A stretch of DNA of 64,000 bases from assembly GCA_965198715.1 (NCBI GenBank), contig CBDAPV010000001.1:930001-994000 (forward strand), read 5' to 3'. Positions within the stretch are counted from its first letter, which is position 1. Each line of letters opens with the position of its first letter. The stretch comes from RH-AL1 sp965198715 (GTDB lineage Bacteria > Pseudomonadota > Alphaproteobacteria > Rhizobiales > Beijerinckiaceae). The position numbers and the translations under genes are program-made. Below the pieces are notes generated by a model, which saw only the letters and a list, made by a program, of their open reading frames with translations, made no database searches and was not told the DNA's origin. This document shows positions 40,892 through 50,832 of this stretch, in pieces.

Positions 40892-41577
40892 CCGAAGCGC
40901 CTCCCGGCAAGTCGCTTAAGGAGCGGAACAGGCGACCGCTCTGGGCCGTCCTGGCGGTGAATGGCGCAGTGTTCTACGCCGTCGCGCAAGCCAACAGCTT
41001 CCGTGACCTTGGCTTCAAGGCCATCCTGGCAAGCGCCGCCGACCTCCTGCCCGTGGGCATCGCCATCGTCATCGTTTCTGTAACCAACGGCCTCGTCCCC
41101 GCGGACGTCAAGGCCAAGCTGGTCTTCCTGCGCCGGCGTCACGCGCTACCCGGTCACCGGGCGTTCACGCGCTACGCGCCCAGCGATCCGCGCACAGGCC
41201 TTGAGCGACTGAGGACCACCTTGGGCGGCGACCTGCCCACGCAACCGGAACGGCAGAACGACGTGTGGTACAACGAATGCTTCAAGAAGGTCGAGAACGA
41301 CCCGGCGGTACTTGACGCCCATCGCGAGTTCCTCTTCACGCGGGATTACGCGACGCTCGCCCTCCTCATCCTTGCCACGTTCGGCGCGGCCTCGTTCCTC
41401 CTGATAAAGGACTGGAGGTTGCGCGCCGGCTACGACGGGTGGCTAATCGTCCAATTGCTCTTGGCAAGGCAGGCGGCGGTGACATACGGCGGCCGGTTTG
41501 TGTGCACCGTGTTAGCCCGAACAACGCCGACGCAGGTCAGGCGCGAGCATTGGCGGGATGGCGACTCGCACCATTAA
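40888..41577 (+). CDS. membrane protein coupled to MBL hydrolase, 229 aa
   Basis: TTG 40888 overlaps the MBL stop by 4 bp. About four hydrophobic segments are visible: AVLAVNGAVFYAVA, SAADLLPVGIAIVIVSV, ATLALLILATFGAASFLLI and LIVQLLLARQAA, separated by a charged loop (LRRRHALPGHRAFTRYAPSD). Family not recognised. Small membrane partners of soluble enzymes in defence islands are often pore-forming effectors; that role is an inference from context. Confidence 0.65.
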   Translation: MTEAPPGKSLKERNRRPLWAVLAVNGAVFYAVAQANSFRDLGFKAILASAADLLPVGIAIVIVSVTNGLVPADVKAKLVFLRRRHALPGHRAFTRYAPSDPRTGLERLRTTLGGDLPTQPERQNDVWYNECFKKVENDPAVLDAHREFLFTRDYATLALLILATFGAASFLLIKDWRLRAGYDGWLIVQLLLARQAAVTYGGRFVCTVLARTTPTQVRREHWRDGDSHH

Positions 41578-41675
41578 GGGTTCGTCGGCGACAAGTGCAT
41601 GTCGCGGTGGCAGCGGCATGACCCCGAGGCATACCATTCGGCCACGGGAGGCAGCATTGCATCAGAGAAGCGTCG

Positions 41676-42420
41676 GTGATCCTCGGGATGTCGGTCGCTT
41701 GCGCGGTGGCCGCGACGGCGGCGATCATGTTATCCGGGGCGCCTCCGCCCGGCTATCGGCCGAGCGACGGCGAACTCTTCAACTTCACTCACGCCCAGGC
41801 CTTGCGAAACCTCTGGATGCCTTACCGGTTCGGCGCAGACCAGGAGATGCGCCGGAAGGCCGACGACGTCTTTGAACGGCTCGAGGGTGCGGAGAGGCAA
41901 AGGATCCGGCCATGGCCGGCTATGTCGAGGCCGATTCCCGCCCCGGCGGGGGATGCTACGTGGACCCAGCGGAGGAGGCCCGCATTCTGGCCAAGCACCA
42001 GGAGGTCTTTGATGAGGCGTTGAAGGGGCCGAGGAGAGGTACCGAGACCCGGACTCATTTTCCGTCTTCGACCAGCCGTCGCGTTTGTTCCCGGTTTTCA
42101 TCAATCTCGTGAATAACAGCATCTACTGGCTCGGGACCTCGATAAGGGGCGACAGGAAGGTCGTTCTCGACGTGGTCGACGGTGACATCGTGATCTCCGA
42201 CAACGGCCCAGGTGTTGATCCCGAGGACGTGGCACGGCTCTTTAGTCTGTTCTTCACGCGCAAGGGGCGGGGAGGCCGCGGCGTCGGTCTCTATCTGGCC
42301 CGGGCCAACCTCGCCGCGGGCGGGCATCAAATCGGCTACGAGCTACCGTCCGAGCGCATGCCGATGGGCGGGGCGAACCTCATTATTTCATTCCAAGGGG
42401 CCGAATTTAGTGCCGGCTGA
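41676..42420 (+). pseudogene. histidine-kinase-like ATPase, fragmented by frameshifts
   Basis: Three frames each carry part of one protein: DGELFNFTHAQALRNLW (to about 41905), then EADSRPGGGCYVDPAEEARI (to about 42055), then FPVFINLVNNSIYWL (N box), ISDNGPGVDPED (G1), LFSLFFTRKG (F box) and GRGVGLYLARANLA (G2). The last part is a clear HATPase_c domain. At least two frameshifts and a missing N-terminal sensor make it a pseudogene. Confidence 0.75.
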
Positions 42421-42770
42421 CCATTATTCCGCGTTCATAGAGGAGGCCTTCATCGGTTCGATCCGATCCGTCCTCATCATCGATGACGATTATCCGACCT
42501 ATGAGGAGGTTCTCGATCACAGCGCTCACCCGGAAGGAACGAAGAATACCGCCGACGCGAAGCAGTGGCGGAGAATCCCGAACCGATCCTGAAGGTCATT
42601 CGCGGTTTCAGGAGGTCGACCCCCCGCTTTTGGTAGATATCCACGACGGATCCAACGTCGGGGCGAATGCCGACGTCGCGGCTGCAGCGCACCTCCACCA
42701 GTCTGATTTTCTCGTCTTGGACTTCCAACTTGCCGCGGTCCCATCATGTCTTGCGCCCCTGTCTCTCAAC
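42410..42770 (+). pseudogene. response-regulator-like receiver, frameshifted
   Basis: GTG 42410 overlaps the kinase stop and encodes AFIGSIRSVLIIDDDYPTYE, the start of a receiver domain. The frame is lost near 42520, and the phosphoacceptor region (PPLLVDIHDGSN, HLHQSDFLVLDFQLA) is in another frame further on. It formed a two-gene unit with the preceding kinase-like ATPase. Such HATPase plus receiver pairs occur in defence islands, but this copy is dead. Confidence 0.65.
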
Positions 42771-42994
42771 AGAATTGAATCAGCGAAGACGGCGCCTTTC
42801 AACCGCCGAGTTTTTCAACAGAGTCGGCGCGAAGCAGACGATGAGAAGGTCGGTTTCCGGGCCTGTCAGATTATGGTCGATGGGTTGCGCGCCCTTCAGC
42901 ATCGCTTTCTCGTTTTCCCTGCTTGCGGGCGAAACGCTTGGCATCTCCGCTGTGGCTGCCTTAACCAAAGGGCAGGTCGCGGAGGAGACTTATT

Positions 42995-45178
42995 TTGCTT
43001 ACGGAACGTCACAAGGCCATTGCAGGAACGATCTGGGAGATCGCCAACCGACTGCGCGGGCCTTACCGGCCGCCCCAGTACCGCCTAGTAATGCTCCCGA
43101 TGGTGGTGCTGCGCCGCCTCGATTGCGTGCTTGAACCGACCAAGACCGCTGTTCTCGCCGAGCATAAGCGCCTTATCGCCGCCAAGACGCCCGAGAACGC
43201 GATACCTCGCCTGCTCAGCCGCGTGGTCGACAAGCAGCGCCGGCAACCGCTCTACAACGTCAGCGCCTACACGTTTGCCAGGCTGCTGGACGATAGCGAG
43301 AACATCGCCCCCAACCTTGTCGCCTACATCAACGGCTTCTCCGACACGGCCCGCAAGATCTTCGAGCGGTTCAAGTTCGGCGAGCAGATCGAAAAGCTCG
43401 ACGCCAGCAATCGCCTCTTCAACATCGTGAAAGCGATGGCGGGGCCGGAGGTAGATCTGCATCCGAACGTGATCAGCAATCTCGAGATGGGCTACGTGTT
43501 CGAGCACCTCGTGATGCGCTTCAATGAGCAGGCGAACGAAGAGGCGGGCGACCATTTCACCCCGCGCGAGGTCATTCGCTTAATGACACACCTCGTCTAC
43601 ACGGGCGAGGAGGAGGTCTACAGGCCGGGCGTCTACCGTGAGATTTACGATCCCGCCTGCGGCACGGGTGGCATGCTGTCTGTGTCCGAAGAGACCATCC
43701 GGGCTGGCAACAAGGCCGCCAATCTCGGTCTCTACGGCCAGGAATACAATGACGAGTCCTGGGCGATCTGCTGCTCGGACATGCTGATCAAGGACGAGGA
43801 AACGGACCACATCATCCTCGGCGACACGTTGGGTGACGGCAAGACGCGCGACGGCTTCCAGGGCGACAAGTTCCACTACATGTTGGCGAACCCGCCGTTC
43901 GGGGTGGAATGGAAGGATCAGCAGAAGGCCGTCACCAAGGAGCATGAGGAGCTGGGATTCGGCGGCCGGTTCGGCGCGGGCCTGCCGGCCATCAACGACG
44001 GCTCGTTTCTCTTCCTTCAGCACATGATTTCGAAGATGCATTTCTTCGAGGAGGGCAACGAGGACGAGCCCGGCTCCAAGATCGCCATTGTGTTCAACGG
44101 CTCGCCGCTGTTCAGCGGCGACGCCGGGTCCGGCCCCTCGAACATTCGGCGTTGGATTATCGAGAACGACTGGCTCGACGCCATCGTGGCCCTGCCAGAC
44201 CAGCTCTTCTACAACACCGGCATTTTCACCTACGTCTGGCTCGTGACCAACCGCAAGCTGCCGGACCGGCGCGGCAAGGTGCAGCTCATCGACGGCACCC
44301 GCTTTTTCGCTAAGATGAAGAAGAGCCTCAACAACAAGCGCAACGAGCTGAGCGATGACCAAATCCGCCGGCTCACAGAGGTTTATGGGCACTTCCGCGA
44401 TGGCGAGACGGAGCGGGTTCAGATCGACGGTGCGCCGGAAACCCGCGTTGTCTCCCGCATCTTCGAAAACCGGGAGTTCGGCTTACTCAAGGTAACGGTG
44501 GAGCGGCCTTTGCGCATGAACTTCGAGGCGACGCGGGAGCGCATCGCTCGGCTCGACGAGCAATCCGCTTTCGAAGGACTGGCGGTCTCCAAGAAGCGCA
44601 AGGATGCCAAGGTCGCGGCCGCAGAGGAGGCGGCTGGACGCGAGGAGCAGGAGGCGATCCGCACCCTCGTGGGGACGCTGGCCCGCAAGGGCCGCTACAC
44701 CAACCGCGACGCGTTCGAGCGCGATCTCGATGCGGCGGCGAAGCGCAAGGGCATGAAGCTCCTCGGCCCGATCAAGAAAGCGATCTTCTCAGCACTTGGC
44801 GAGCGCGACCCGAACGCCGACATCTGCACGGACGGCAAGGGCCGGCCCGAGCCCGATAGCGAGCTGCGCGATACCGAGAACATCCCGCTTCCGAAGGGCA
44901 CCACGCTACCCTTGCCCATGACCTTCGGGCCGGACGCGCCGAACGACAGCCTCGTGCGAGCGATGAAGGAGGCCATCGACGCCTATGTCGCGGCGGAGGT
45001 CCTGCCCCATGTACCCGATGCCTGGGTCGATTATGCCAAGACCAAGGTGGGTTACGAAATCCCCGTTACCCGGCATTTCTACGTCTACAAGCCGCCACGT
45101 CCGCTGCAAGAGATTGAGGCGGATATCACGCTGCTCGAAGGGGAGATTGCCGGCCTGCTTCAGGGATTAGTTGCATGA
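42995..45178 (+). CDS. hsdM: type I restriction-modification methyltransferase subunit, 727 aa
   Basis: TTG 42995 follows GGAGGAG; the protein begins MLTERHKAIAGTIWEIANRL, the HsdM N-terminal helical domain. The N6-adenine methylase core has YDPACGTGGML (SAM-binding motif I) and NPPFG (catalytic motif IV) near residue 300. With two copies it builds the M2S methyltransferase, and with HsdR the restriction complex. At 727 aa it is longer than the classical 500-530 aa HsdM, with an extended C-terminal part (PKGTTLPLPMTFGPDAPNDS and following) typical of a subgroup. Overlaps hsdS by 4 bp. Confidence 0.95.
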   Translation: MLTERHKAIAGTIWEIANRLRGPYRPPQYRLVMLPMVVLRRLDCVLEPTKTAVLAEHKRLIAAKTPENAIPRLLSRVVDKQRRQPLYNVSAYTFARLLDDSENIAPNLVAYINGFSDTARKIFERFKFGEQIEKLDASNRLFNIVKAMAGPEVDLHPNVISNLEMGYVFEHLVMRFNEQANEEAGDHFTPREVIRLMTHLVYTGEEEVYRPGVYREIYDPACGTGGMLSVSEETIRAGNKAANLGLYGQEYNDESWAICCSDMLIKDEETDHIILGDTLGDGKTRDGFQGDKFHYMLANPPFGVEWKDQQKAVTKEHEELGFGGRFGAGLPAINDGSFLFLQHMISKMHFFEEGNEDEPGSKIAIVFNGSPLFSGDAGSGPSNIRRWIIENDWLDAIVALPDQLFYNTGIFTYVWLVTNRKLPDRRGKVQLIDGTRFFAKMKKSLNNKRNELSDDQIRRLTEVYGHFRDGETERVQIDGAPETRVVSRIFENREFGLLKVTVERPLRMNFEATRERIARLDEQSAFEGLAVSKKRKDAKVAAAEEAAGREEQEAIRTLVGTLARKGRYTNRDAFERDLDAAAKRKGMKLLGPIKKAIFSALGERDPNADICTDGKGRPEPDSELRDTENIPLPKGTTLPLPMTFGPDAPNDSLVRAMKEAIDAYVAAEVLPHVPDAWVDYAKTKVGYEIPVTRHFYVYKPPRPLQEIEADITLLEGEIAGLLQGLVA

Positions 45179-46458
45179 GCGCGGCGACCAAGTTTTTTCC
45201 ACGGGGCTGGGACGCGAAGCGCCTGAAGTTTCTGTCCAGATTGCACATCAGGAACGGCATCGGTGAAGCGGCTAACGGTGACGACCCTGACGATCCACGA
45301 TACATTCGGATCACTGACATTGCAGACGCGCGGTCCCTTAAGCAGGACACGTTTCGTAGCTTACCTGCGAAGATTGCTGACGAAGCCCGTGTCGAGAATG
45401 GAGACATTCTCCTCGCCGCCGTAGGCGCAACTTTTGGTAAAAGCGTTCTGATTACAGGGCTCGAGCAAGGTGCGTGCTTCGCTGGTTACCTAGTCAAATG
45501 GACGCCCAGTGATGTAGTTGACGAGTCCTACGCCGCATACTGGACCGAGAGCCAGCACTACTGGGACCAAGTTCGAGCCGAGGTCATACAAGCAACCATT
45601 CAAAACTTCAGCGCCGCCAAATACCGGAGTCTCAAAGCACCGGTTCCGCCGCTCGACACTCAGCGCCGTATCGCTGCCTTCCTTGACGAGAAGACGGCTC
45701 AGATCGACGCACTGATTGCAAAAAAGCGGGCGCTCCTGGATCGGTTGGCCGAAAAGCGGCAGGCGATCATCACGCAGGCCGTCACAAAGGGTTTCGACCC
45801 AACAGCCGAGCTGAAGGACAGCGGGATCGGCTGGCTCGGTCTCATTCCGACGCACTGGGAGGTAAAGCGGCTAAAATACGTTTCTCCCCGCGTAACTGTC
45901 GGCATTGTGGTCACGCCGGCGGCCTACTACGCCGATGAAGGCGTGCTCGCCTTGCGCGGCCTGAACGTCAGGACGATGAGCTTTGACCTCTCCGACACTC
46001 GCAATATCACCGAGGACGGGCACGAGCTGAACCGCAAGTCTGAGCTGCGCGAGGGTGACTTGGTCGCCGTCAGGACAGGCGCGCCTGGAACAACTGCAGT
46101 TGTTTCCTCCGAACTCGCAGGCTGCAACTGCATCGACCTTGTCATCATACGTAAACCGATCGACGCCGAACCACGCTATCTCGGCTGGTTTCTCAACAGT
46201 GATGTTGCGAAGATCCAGTACACGCTCGGCTCTGAGGGCGCGCTTCAACAACACTTCAATGTAGAGACATCAAAGAAAGTTGTTCTCACGTTGCCGCCCC
46301 TGACGGAGCAGCGGGAGATCGCCGCTCGTATCGACAGCGCGCTGGCTGTCCACGACCGACAATCCAGCTTGGTCGAGACTAGCATCGCTCGCTTGCAGGA
46401 GTACCGCGCTTCCCTGATCACAGCTGCCGTCACCGGACAGATTGCGGGGCTGCAATGA
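45175..46458 (+). CDS. hsdS: type I restriction-modification specificity subunit, 427 aa
   Basis: Two target-recognition domains (about 1-160 and 205-375) are each followed by a conserved helical spacer: QRRIAAFLDEKTAQIDALIA with KRQAIITQAVTKG, and EQREIAARIDSALAVHD with YRASLITAAVTGQI. This is the standard HsdS layout and length, so the bipartite recognition site is set here. It is coupled by 4-bp overlaps to hsdM upstream and to the nuclease-like gene downstream. Confidence 0.95.
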   Translation: MSAATKFFPRGWDAKRLKFLSRLHIRNGIGEAANGDDPDDPRYIRITDIADARSLKQDTFRSLPAKIADEARVENGDILLAAVGATFGKSVLITGLEQGACFAGYLVKWTPSDVVDESYAAYWTESQHYWDQVRAEVIQATIQNFSAAKYRSLKAPVPPLDTQRRIAAFLDEKTAQIDALIAKKRALLDRLAEKRQAIITQAVTKGFDPTAELKDSGIGWLGLIPTHWEVKRLKYVSPRVTVGIVVTPAAYYADEGVLALRGLNVRTMSFDLSDTRNITEDGHELNRKSELREGDLVAVRTGAPGTTAVVSSELAGCNCIDLVIIRKPIDAEPRYLGWFLNSDVAKIQYTLGSEGALQQHFNVETSKKVVLTLPPLTEQREIAARIDSALAVHDRQSSLVETSIARLQEYRASLITAAVTGQIAGLQ

Positions 46459-47066
46459 GTCTCGACGCAGCGACCTATTTTCAACATCTCAAAGCCTATG
46501 TGAACAGGCGATATATCGTCCACGATGGATCCGGCGGGCGCGTTTTTCTTGAAGAAAAGTACTTCCCTGAAGGCGCTCTCCGTGCTCGTACGAGGCGGAT
46601 CACGCTCGGCCTGAATGCATTGGGGCTCGCTTTCAAGCTGGATCATGATCAGGTCGAGCTGCAAAGGAAAAAGCTGAAGCCGGCCCTTTTCCATTTCCTA
46701 GACGATAACGCGAAGCCCTGGTCGAAGCGCTGCGATTTCGTGATCTTCAGGACGGAGGGGAAAGCCTTTTACGCCGACTGTATCGAGTTCAAAAGCAAGA
46801 GTCTGACCGCCGACAAGATCGTGCCGCAGTTGAAGGCGGGCGTCTGCTGGTGCAGGAGCCTCAAGCACACTATCGAACACTACACCGGGGACAGTCGGCG
46901 CATTCGCGTACGCAAATTCGTGTTCGGGACGAACGACAACCCATCGCCATATGTCGACGCCAACGGTCACCTGAACGCTGATCCGTCGGTGCGCTATTAC
47001 CATTTCAATGACGTCGATGGTCGACACCTGTCCGACCTCCCCAACGCCTCCGTTCAGGAGATTTGA
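46455..47066 (+). CDS. PD-(D/E)XK-like protein inside hsd operon, 203 aa
   Basis: ATG 46455 overlaps the hsdS stop, and the gene ends 3 bp before hsdR, so it is an integral operon member. Residues 94-115 (CDFVIFRT...YADCIEFKSKS) place an Asp before a strand with E-x-K (E111, K113), and PQLKAG follows, the arrangement of PD-(D/E)XK nuclease folds. It is not a standard subunit of type I systems. It may be an additional nuclease, an anti-anti-restriction factor or an independent defence protein. Confidence 0.65.
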   Translation: MSLDAATYFQHLKAYVNRRYIVHDGSGGRVFLEEKYFPEGALRARTRRITLGLNALGLAFKLDHDQVELQRKKLKPALFHFLDDNAKPWSKRCDFVIFRTEGKAFYADCIEFKSKSLTADKIVPQLKAGVCWCRSLKHTIEHYTGDSRRIRVRKFVFGTNDNPSPYVDANGHLNADPSVRYYHFNDVDGRHLSDLPNASVQEI

Positions 47067-47069
47067 GGC

Positions 47070-50000
47070 ATGCCCGGCCACACCGAACGCGATTTCGAGC
47101 ACGCCATCGAACAAGGTCTCGTCGGCGCCGGCGGGTTCAGGAAGGGGCTTCCCACGGGCTTTGACGCGACGACCGCGCTCTTTCCCGATGATGTGATCGC
47201 CTTCCTCCAAGCCAGCCAGCCCGCCCGCTGGGCCGAGCTGGAAGCGATGTTGAAGGACAGGACCAGGGCCACGGTGCTGGACAGCCTCGTCAAGGAGCTT
47301 GCCAGCAAGGGCACGCTCGGGGTGCTGCGCCACGGCTTCAAGTGTTATGGCAAGGCGCTTCGCCTCGGCTTCTTCCGACCCAACTCCAGCATGAACCCGG
47401 ACGCGCAGGCGCGATACGCCGCCAATAGATTCACGATCACACGGCAGGTAGAATTCGTTTCCGATGTGCTGAAGCGACCGGATGGCCTCCCGCGCAAATG
47501 CATCATCGACGTGGTGCTGAGCATCAACGGTCTGCCCGTTGCCACCGTAGAGCTGAAGAACCCGCAGACGGGCCAGCGGGCCGAGGACGCCTGCAAGCAA
47601 TACCGGGAGGCACGCGACGGGCGCGACCGGCTCTTCCGCTTCAAGGAGCGTGCCCTGGTGCATTTTGCGGTCGATCCCGACGAAGTCTGGATGACGACGC
47701 AATTGAAGGGGACGGAGACTTTCTTCCTCCCATTTAATCGAGGCCATCGGTTCGGTGCAGGCAATCCGCCGGTCGAGGGCAATTGGAAGACCCACTATCT
47801 CTGGGACGAGGTACTGCAGGCCGATAGCCTTCTCGATATCCTGCAGCGCTTCATGCATTTGGAGGTGACTGAACGGACGGTGGAGACCCCGACTGGGTTC
47901 AAGACCGTGCGCAAGGAAGCCATGATCTTCCCGCGCTATCACCAGCTCGACGCGGTGCGGAAGCTCGTTGGGCACGCCGGCAAATCCGGCTCGGGGCGCA
48001 ACTACCTGGTGCAGCATTCGGCGGGGTCAGGCAAATCGAACACCATCGCTTGGCTCGCCCATCGCTTGTCGTCGCTCCACAACGCGAAGGACGAAAAGGT
48101 CTTCCATTCGGTGATCGTCATCACCGACCGACGCGTGCTCGATCAACAGCTTCAGAACACGATCTATCAGTTCGAGCACAAGACCGGCGTTGTCGAGAAG
48201 ATCGACGAGAATACGCAGCAGCTCGCCAAGGCGCTCTCGAACGGCACGCCGATCATCATCTCGACGATCCAAAAATTTCCATTCATCAGTCAGGCCATCC
48301 GAACGCTGGACACGCGCGGTGAGGCGCTAGTGATCGATACGCGGAACCGCCGGTTCGCCGTGATCGTCGACGAGGCGCATGGCTCGCAATCCGGTGAGAC
48401 TGTCGCGGCGCTCAAGGGCATCCTCAACAAGGACGGGATCGCCGACGCGATCGCGGCCCAGATGGACGGTGATGACGACGACGACCTGCCCGAGGAGGCA
48501 AAGGCCAACATCCGTCATCAGATGATGCAGCGAGCGCGGCAGCCAAACTTGAGCTTTTTTGCGTTCACCGCAACCCCGAAGTTCAAGACCAAGGCCGTAT
48601 TCGACGAGCCGGGACCGTCCGGAGCGTCACCCTTCCACGAATACACGATGCGTCAGGCAATCGAGGAGGGCTTCATCCTCGACGTGCTGCAGAACTACGT
48701 CACCTACAAGCGCTTCTTCGGCCTCGTGAAGCAGATCGAGAACGATCCCGAGGTGCCGAGGAAGAAGGCTGCGAAAGTCTTGGGGCAGTTCCTGGAACTG
48801 CATCCGGTGAACATCGAGCAGGTCGTCGCCGTCATCATCGAGCACTTCAGGCTGCGGGTGATGCAGGAGCTTGGCGGACGCGCCAAGGCGATGGTGGTGA
48901 CAGGATCGCGGCTCTCGGCCGTCAAATACAAGAGGGCCTTCGACCGCTACATTCTTGAGAACGGATATCAGGGCATCCGCGCCCTTGTGGCCTTTTCGGG
49001 CACGGTCGAAGACCCCGAAGAACCCGGCTCTGCCTTCACGGAAGTGGGCATGAACAACGGCCTTCCCGAGAAGGAGCTGCCGGAACGCTTCGCGGGAGAC
49101 GGGTTCCGGGTGCTGATCGTGGCCGATAAATATCAGACCGGGTTCGACCAGCCACTCCTGCAGACGATGTATGTCGTGAAGCGCCTCGCGGGTGTACAGG
49201 CGGTGCAGACGCTCTCGCGCCTGAACCGAACCGCGCCCGGCAAGACGAAAACCTTCGTTCTCGATTTCAGAAACGAGGAAGGCGACATCTTCAAAGCGTT
49301 CAAGCCGTACTACGAGGCGACGCCGGTCGGAGAGAACGCCGATCCGCATAAGCTCAACGAGCTGAACCACAAGCTCCTTATGGCAGCCGTGTTTGCGCCT
49401 GCCGATGTGCAGGACTTTGCCGCCGTGTGGTTCAAAGGCAAACGCGACCCGAGCGGGAATGACCATCGCCTCATGAACGCGGTGCTCGATCGATGCGTGG
49501 AACGTTTCGAGACCATCGAAGAAGGGGTGCAGAACGAGTTCAAAGGGCAGCTGACGGCGTTCTGCAACCTCTATGCCTTCCTGTCGCAGATCATGCCGTA
49601 TTTCGATGGCGAGCTGGAAAGGCTCTATGCCTTTCTCCGGAACCTGTCCCCCAAGCTGCCAAGCGCTGGGGACGGGTCCAAATTCACGTTGGATGACGAT
49701 GTCGCCCTGAAGTTCTTCCGTCTCCAGCAGATGACCACTGGCGCGATCGACCTCGCCGAGGGCGAGTCGGAAATCTTGAAAGGCCCAACCGATCTCGGGA
49801 CGGCTGGCGAAAAGGACATCACAGTCTCGCTCTCGACGCTGGTCGGGAAACTGAACGAGCGGTTCGGTACGGATTTCACCGAAGCGGATCAGCTTTTCTT
49901 CGATCAGGTTCGGGTCACTGCAGAGCTGAACGAGAACGTGGTGGCCGCCGCCAAGGCCAACAATTTCGAGAATTTCTCGGCCTTCTTCGCGCGAGTGCTT

Positions 50001-50132
50001 GAGGACCTGTTCATTGATCGCATGGAGGGCAACGAAGAGATATTCAGCAAGGTCATGAGCGATGCGCAATTTCGCAACATCGCCCAAGAGCAGCTTGCAC
50101 GAGAGGTCTATGAACGGATCCGGCATGATTAA
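47070..50132 (+). CDS. hsdR: type I restriction enzyme endonuclease subunit, 1020 aa
   Basis: The N-terminal nuclease has the PD-(D/E)XK core VVLSINGLPVATVELKNPQTG. The motor has Walker A SAGSGKSNTIAWLAH, DEAH-box IVDEAHGSQSG, FFAFTATPKFKT (motif III) and YQTGFDQPLLQTMYVVKRLA with a later QTLSRLNR (motif VI). Length is normal for HsdR. With HsdM and HsdS it cleaves unmodified DNA after translocation. The whole operon looks intact. Confidence 0.95.
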   Translation: MPGHTERDFEHAIEQGLVGAGGFRKGLPTGFDATTALFPDDVIAFLQASQPARWAELEAMLKDRTRATVLDSLVKELASKGTLGVLRHGFKCYGKALRLGFFRPNSSMNPDAQARYAANRFTITRQVEFVSDVLKRPDGLPRKCIIDVVLSINGLPVATVELKNPQTGQRAEDACKQYREARDGRDRLFRFKERALVHFAVDPDEVWMTTQLKGTETFFLPFNRGHRFGAGNPPVEGNWKTHYLWDEVLQADSLLDILQRFMHLEVTERTVETPTGFKTVRKEAMIFPRYHQLDAVRKLVGHAGKSGSGRNYLVQHSAGSGKSNTIAWLAHRLSSLHNAKDEKVFHSVIVITDRRVLDQQLQNTIYQFEHKTGVVEKIDENTQQLAKALSNGTPIIISTIQKFPFISQAIRTLDTRGEALVIDTRNRRFAVIVDEAHGSQSGETVAALKGILNKDGIADAIAAQMDGDDDDDLPEEAKANIRHQMMQRARQPNLSFFAFTATPKFKTKAVFDEPGPSGASPFHEYTMRQAIEEGFILDVLQNYVTYKRFFGLVKQIENDPEVPRKKAAKVLGQFLELHPVNIEQVVAVIIEHFRLRVMQELGGRAKAMVVTGSRLSAVKYKRAFDRYILENGYQGIRALVAFSGTVEDPEEPGSAFTEVGMNNGLPEKELPERFAGDGFRVLIVADKYQTGFDQPLLQTMYVVKRLAGVQAVQTLSRLNRTAPGKTKTFVLDFRNEEGDIFKAFKPYYEATPVGENADPHKLNELNHKLLMAAVFAPADVQDFAAVWFKGKRDPSGNDHRLMNAVLDRCVERFETIEEGVQNEFKGQLTAFCNLYAFLSQIMPYFDGELERLYAFLRNLSPKLPSAGDGSKFTLDDDVALKFFRLQQMTTGAIDLAEGESEILKGPTDLGTAGEKDITVSLSTLVGKLNERFGTDFTEADQLFFDQVRVTAELNENVVAAAKANNFENFSAFFARVLEDLFIDRMEGNEEIFSKVMSDAQFRNIAQEQLAREVYERIRHD

Positions 50133-50374
50133 GGCCGCGGACAAGCTTCGACTTGAGTTAAGCGGCGTACCCTGGTGATAGCTCAGGCCGATGGTCTGGA
50201 CGCGGACACGCGGACCTGGTGCGGAAAGGTCGTTCGACGTCAGACGTCAGGAGGACGAATGCCGAGCTTCGGTATGGACGTAACTGCTGGAGCTGTTCGA
50301 CCTGTTGCATACGCTGTCCTGGGCGCCTTGGTACCCATGTAGCTTTTTGGGGAACCCATGGGTACGGCGGAGTG

Positions 50375-50768
50375 CCGACGTCGATGCGTTCGACCAGCAG
50401 CTGGACGATGCGCGCCTGCTCGGCCGGGAACAGCTCGTCCCAGAGCGGGTCGAGGTCCTGCAAGGCGCGGCGCACCTGCTCCTCGCTCAAGCCATCCACC
50501 TTCGTCTTCGACGCCCGCCAAGTGCCAACTACGATCTCCGGCGCGCGCAGCAATCCGCGCACCTGGTCGATCACCGCGGCCTCGATCTCTGCTGCTGGTA
50601 GCCGTCCGACCGGGCAGGCATCCCGACTCTGCTTCAGCACGGCCTGGCTTACGTAGTAGCGGTAGAGCCGGCCGCCTTTGCGGGTGTGGGTCGGCGACAT
50701 GGCGCAGCCGGTCGGCCCGAAGATCAGCCCCTTCAGCAGAGCCGGGTTGAGGCTCGTGTCTGTGCGGC
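50375..50768 (-). pseudogene. large serine recombinase, internal fragment
   Basis: The minus strand encodes NPALLKGLIFGPTGCAMSPT, the Cys-type zinc ribbon region (HTRKGGRLYRYYVSQAVL, ACPVGRLPA) and VGTWRASKTKVDGL, close to residues 310-470 of the intact enzyme at 54363-55730. The catalytic N-terminal domain is missing, and downstream of ERIDVGT the sequence is unrelated. Confidence 0.85.
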
Positions 50769-50832
50769 TCGCTCCCCTCCGTTGGCTCTTGAGCCCGAAG
50801 AAGGTCGTTCCACTGGGTGGACACGCCCCTTG

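Noticed and set aside
48627..50144. 505-codon open frame opposite hsdR
   Set aside because: HsdR on the plus strand has all motifs; the antisense frame shows no family pattern and arises from GC-rich codon bias.
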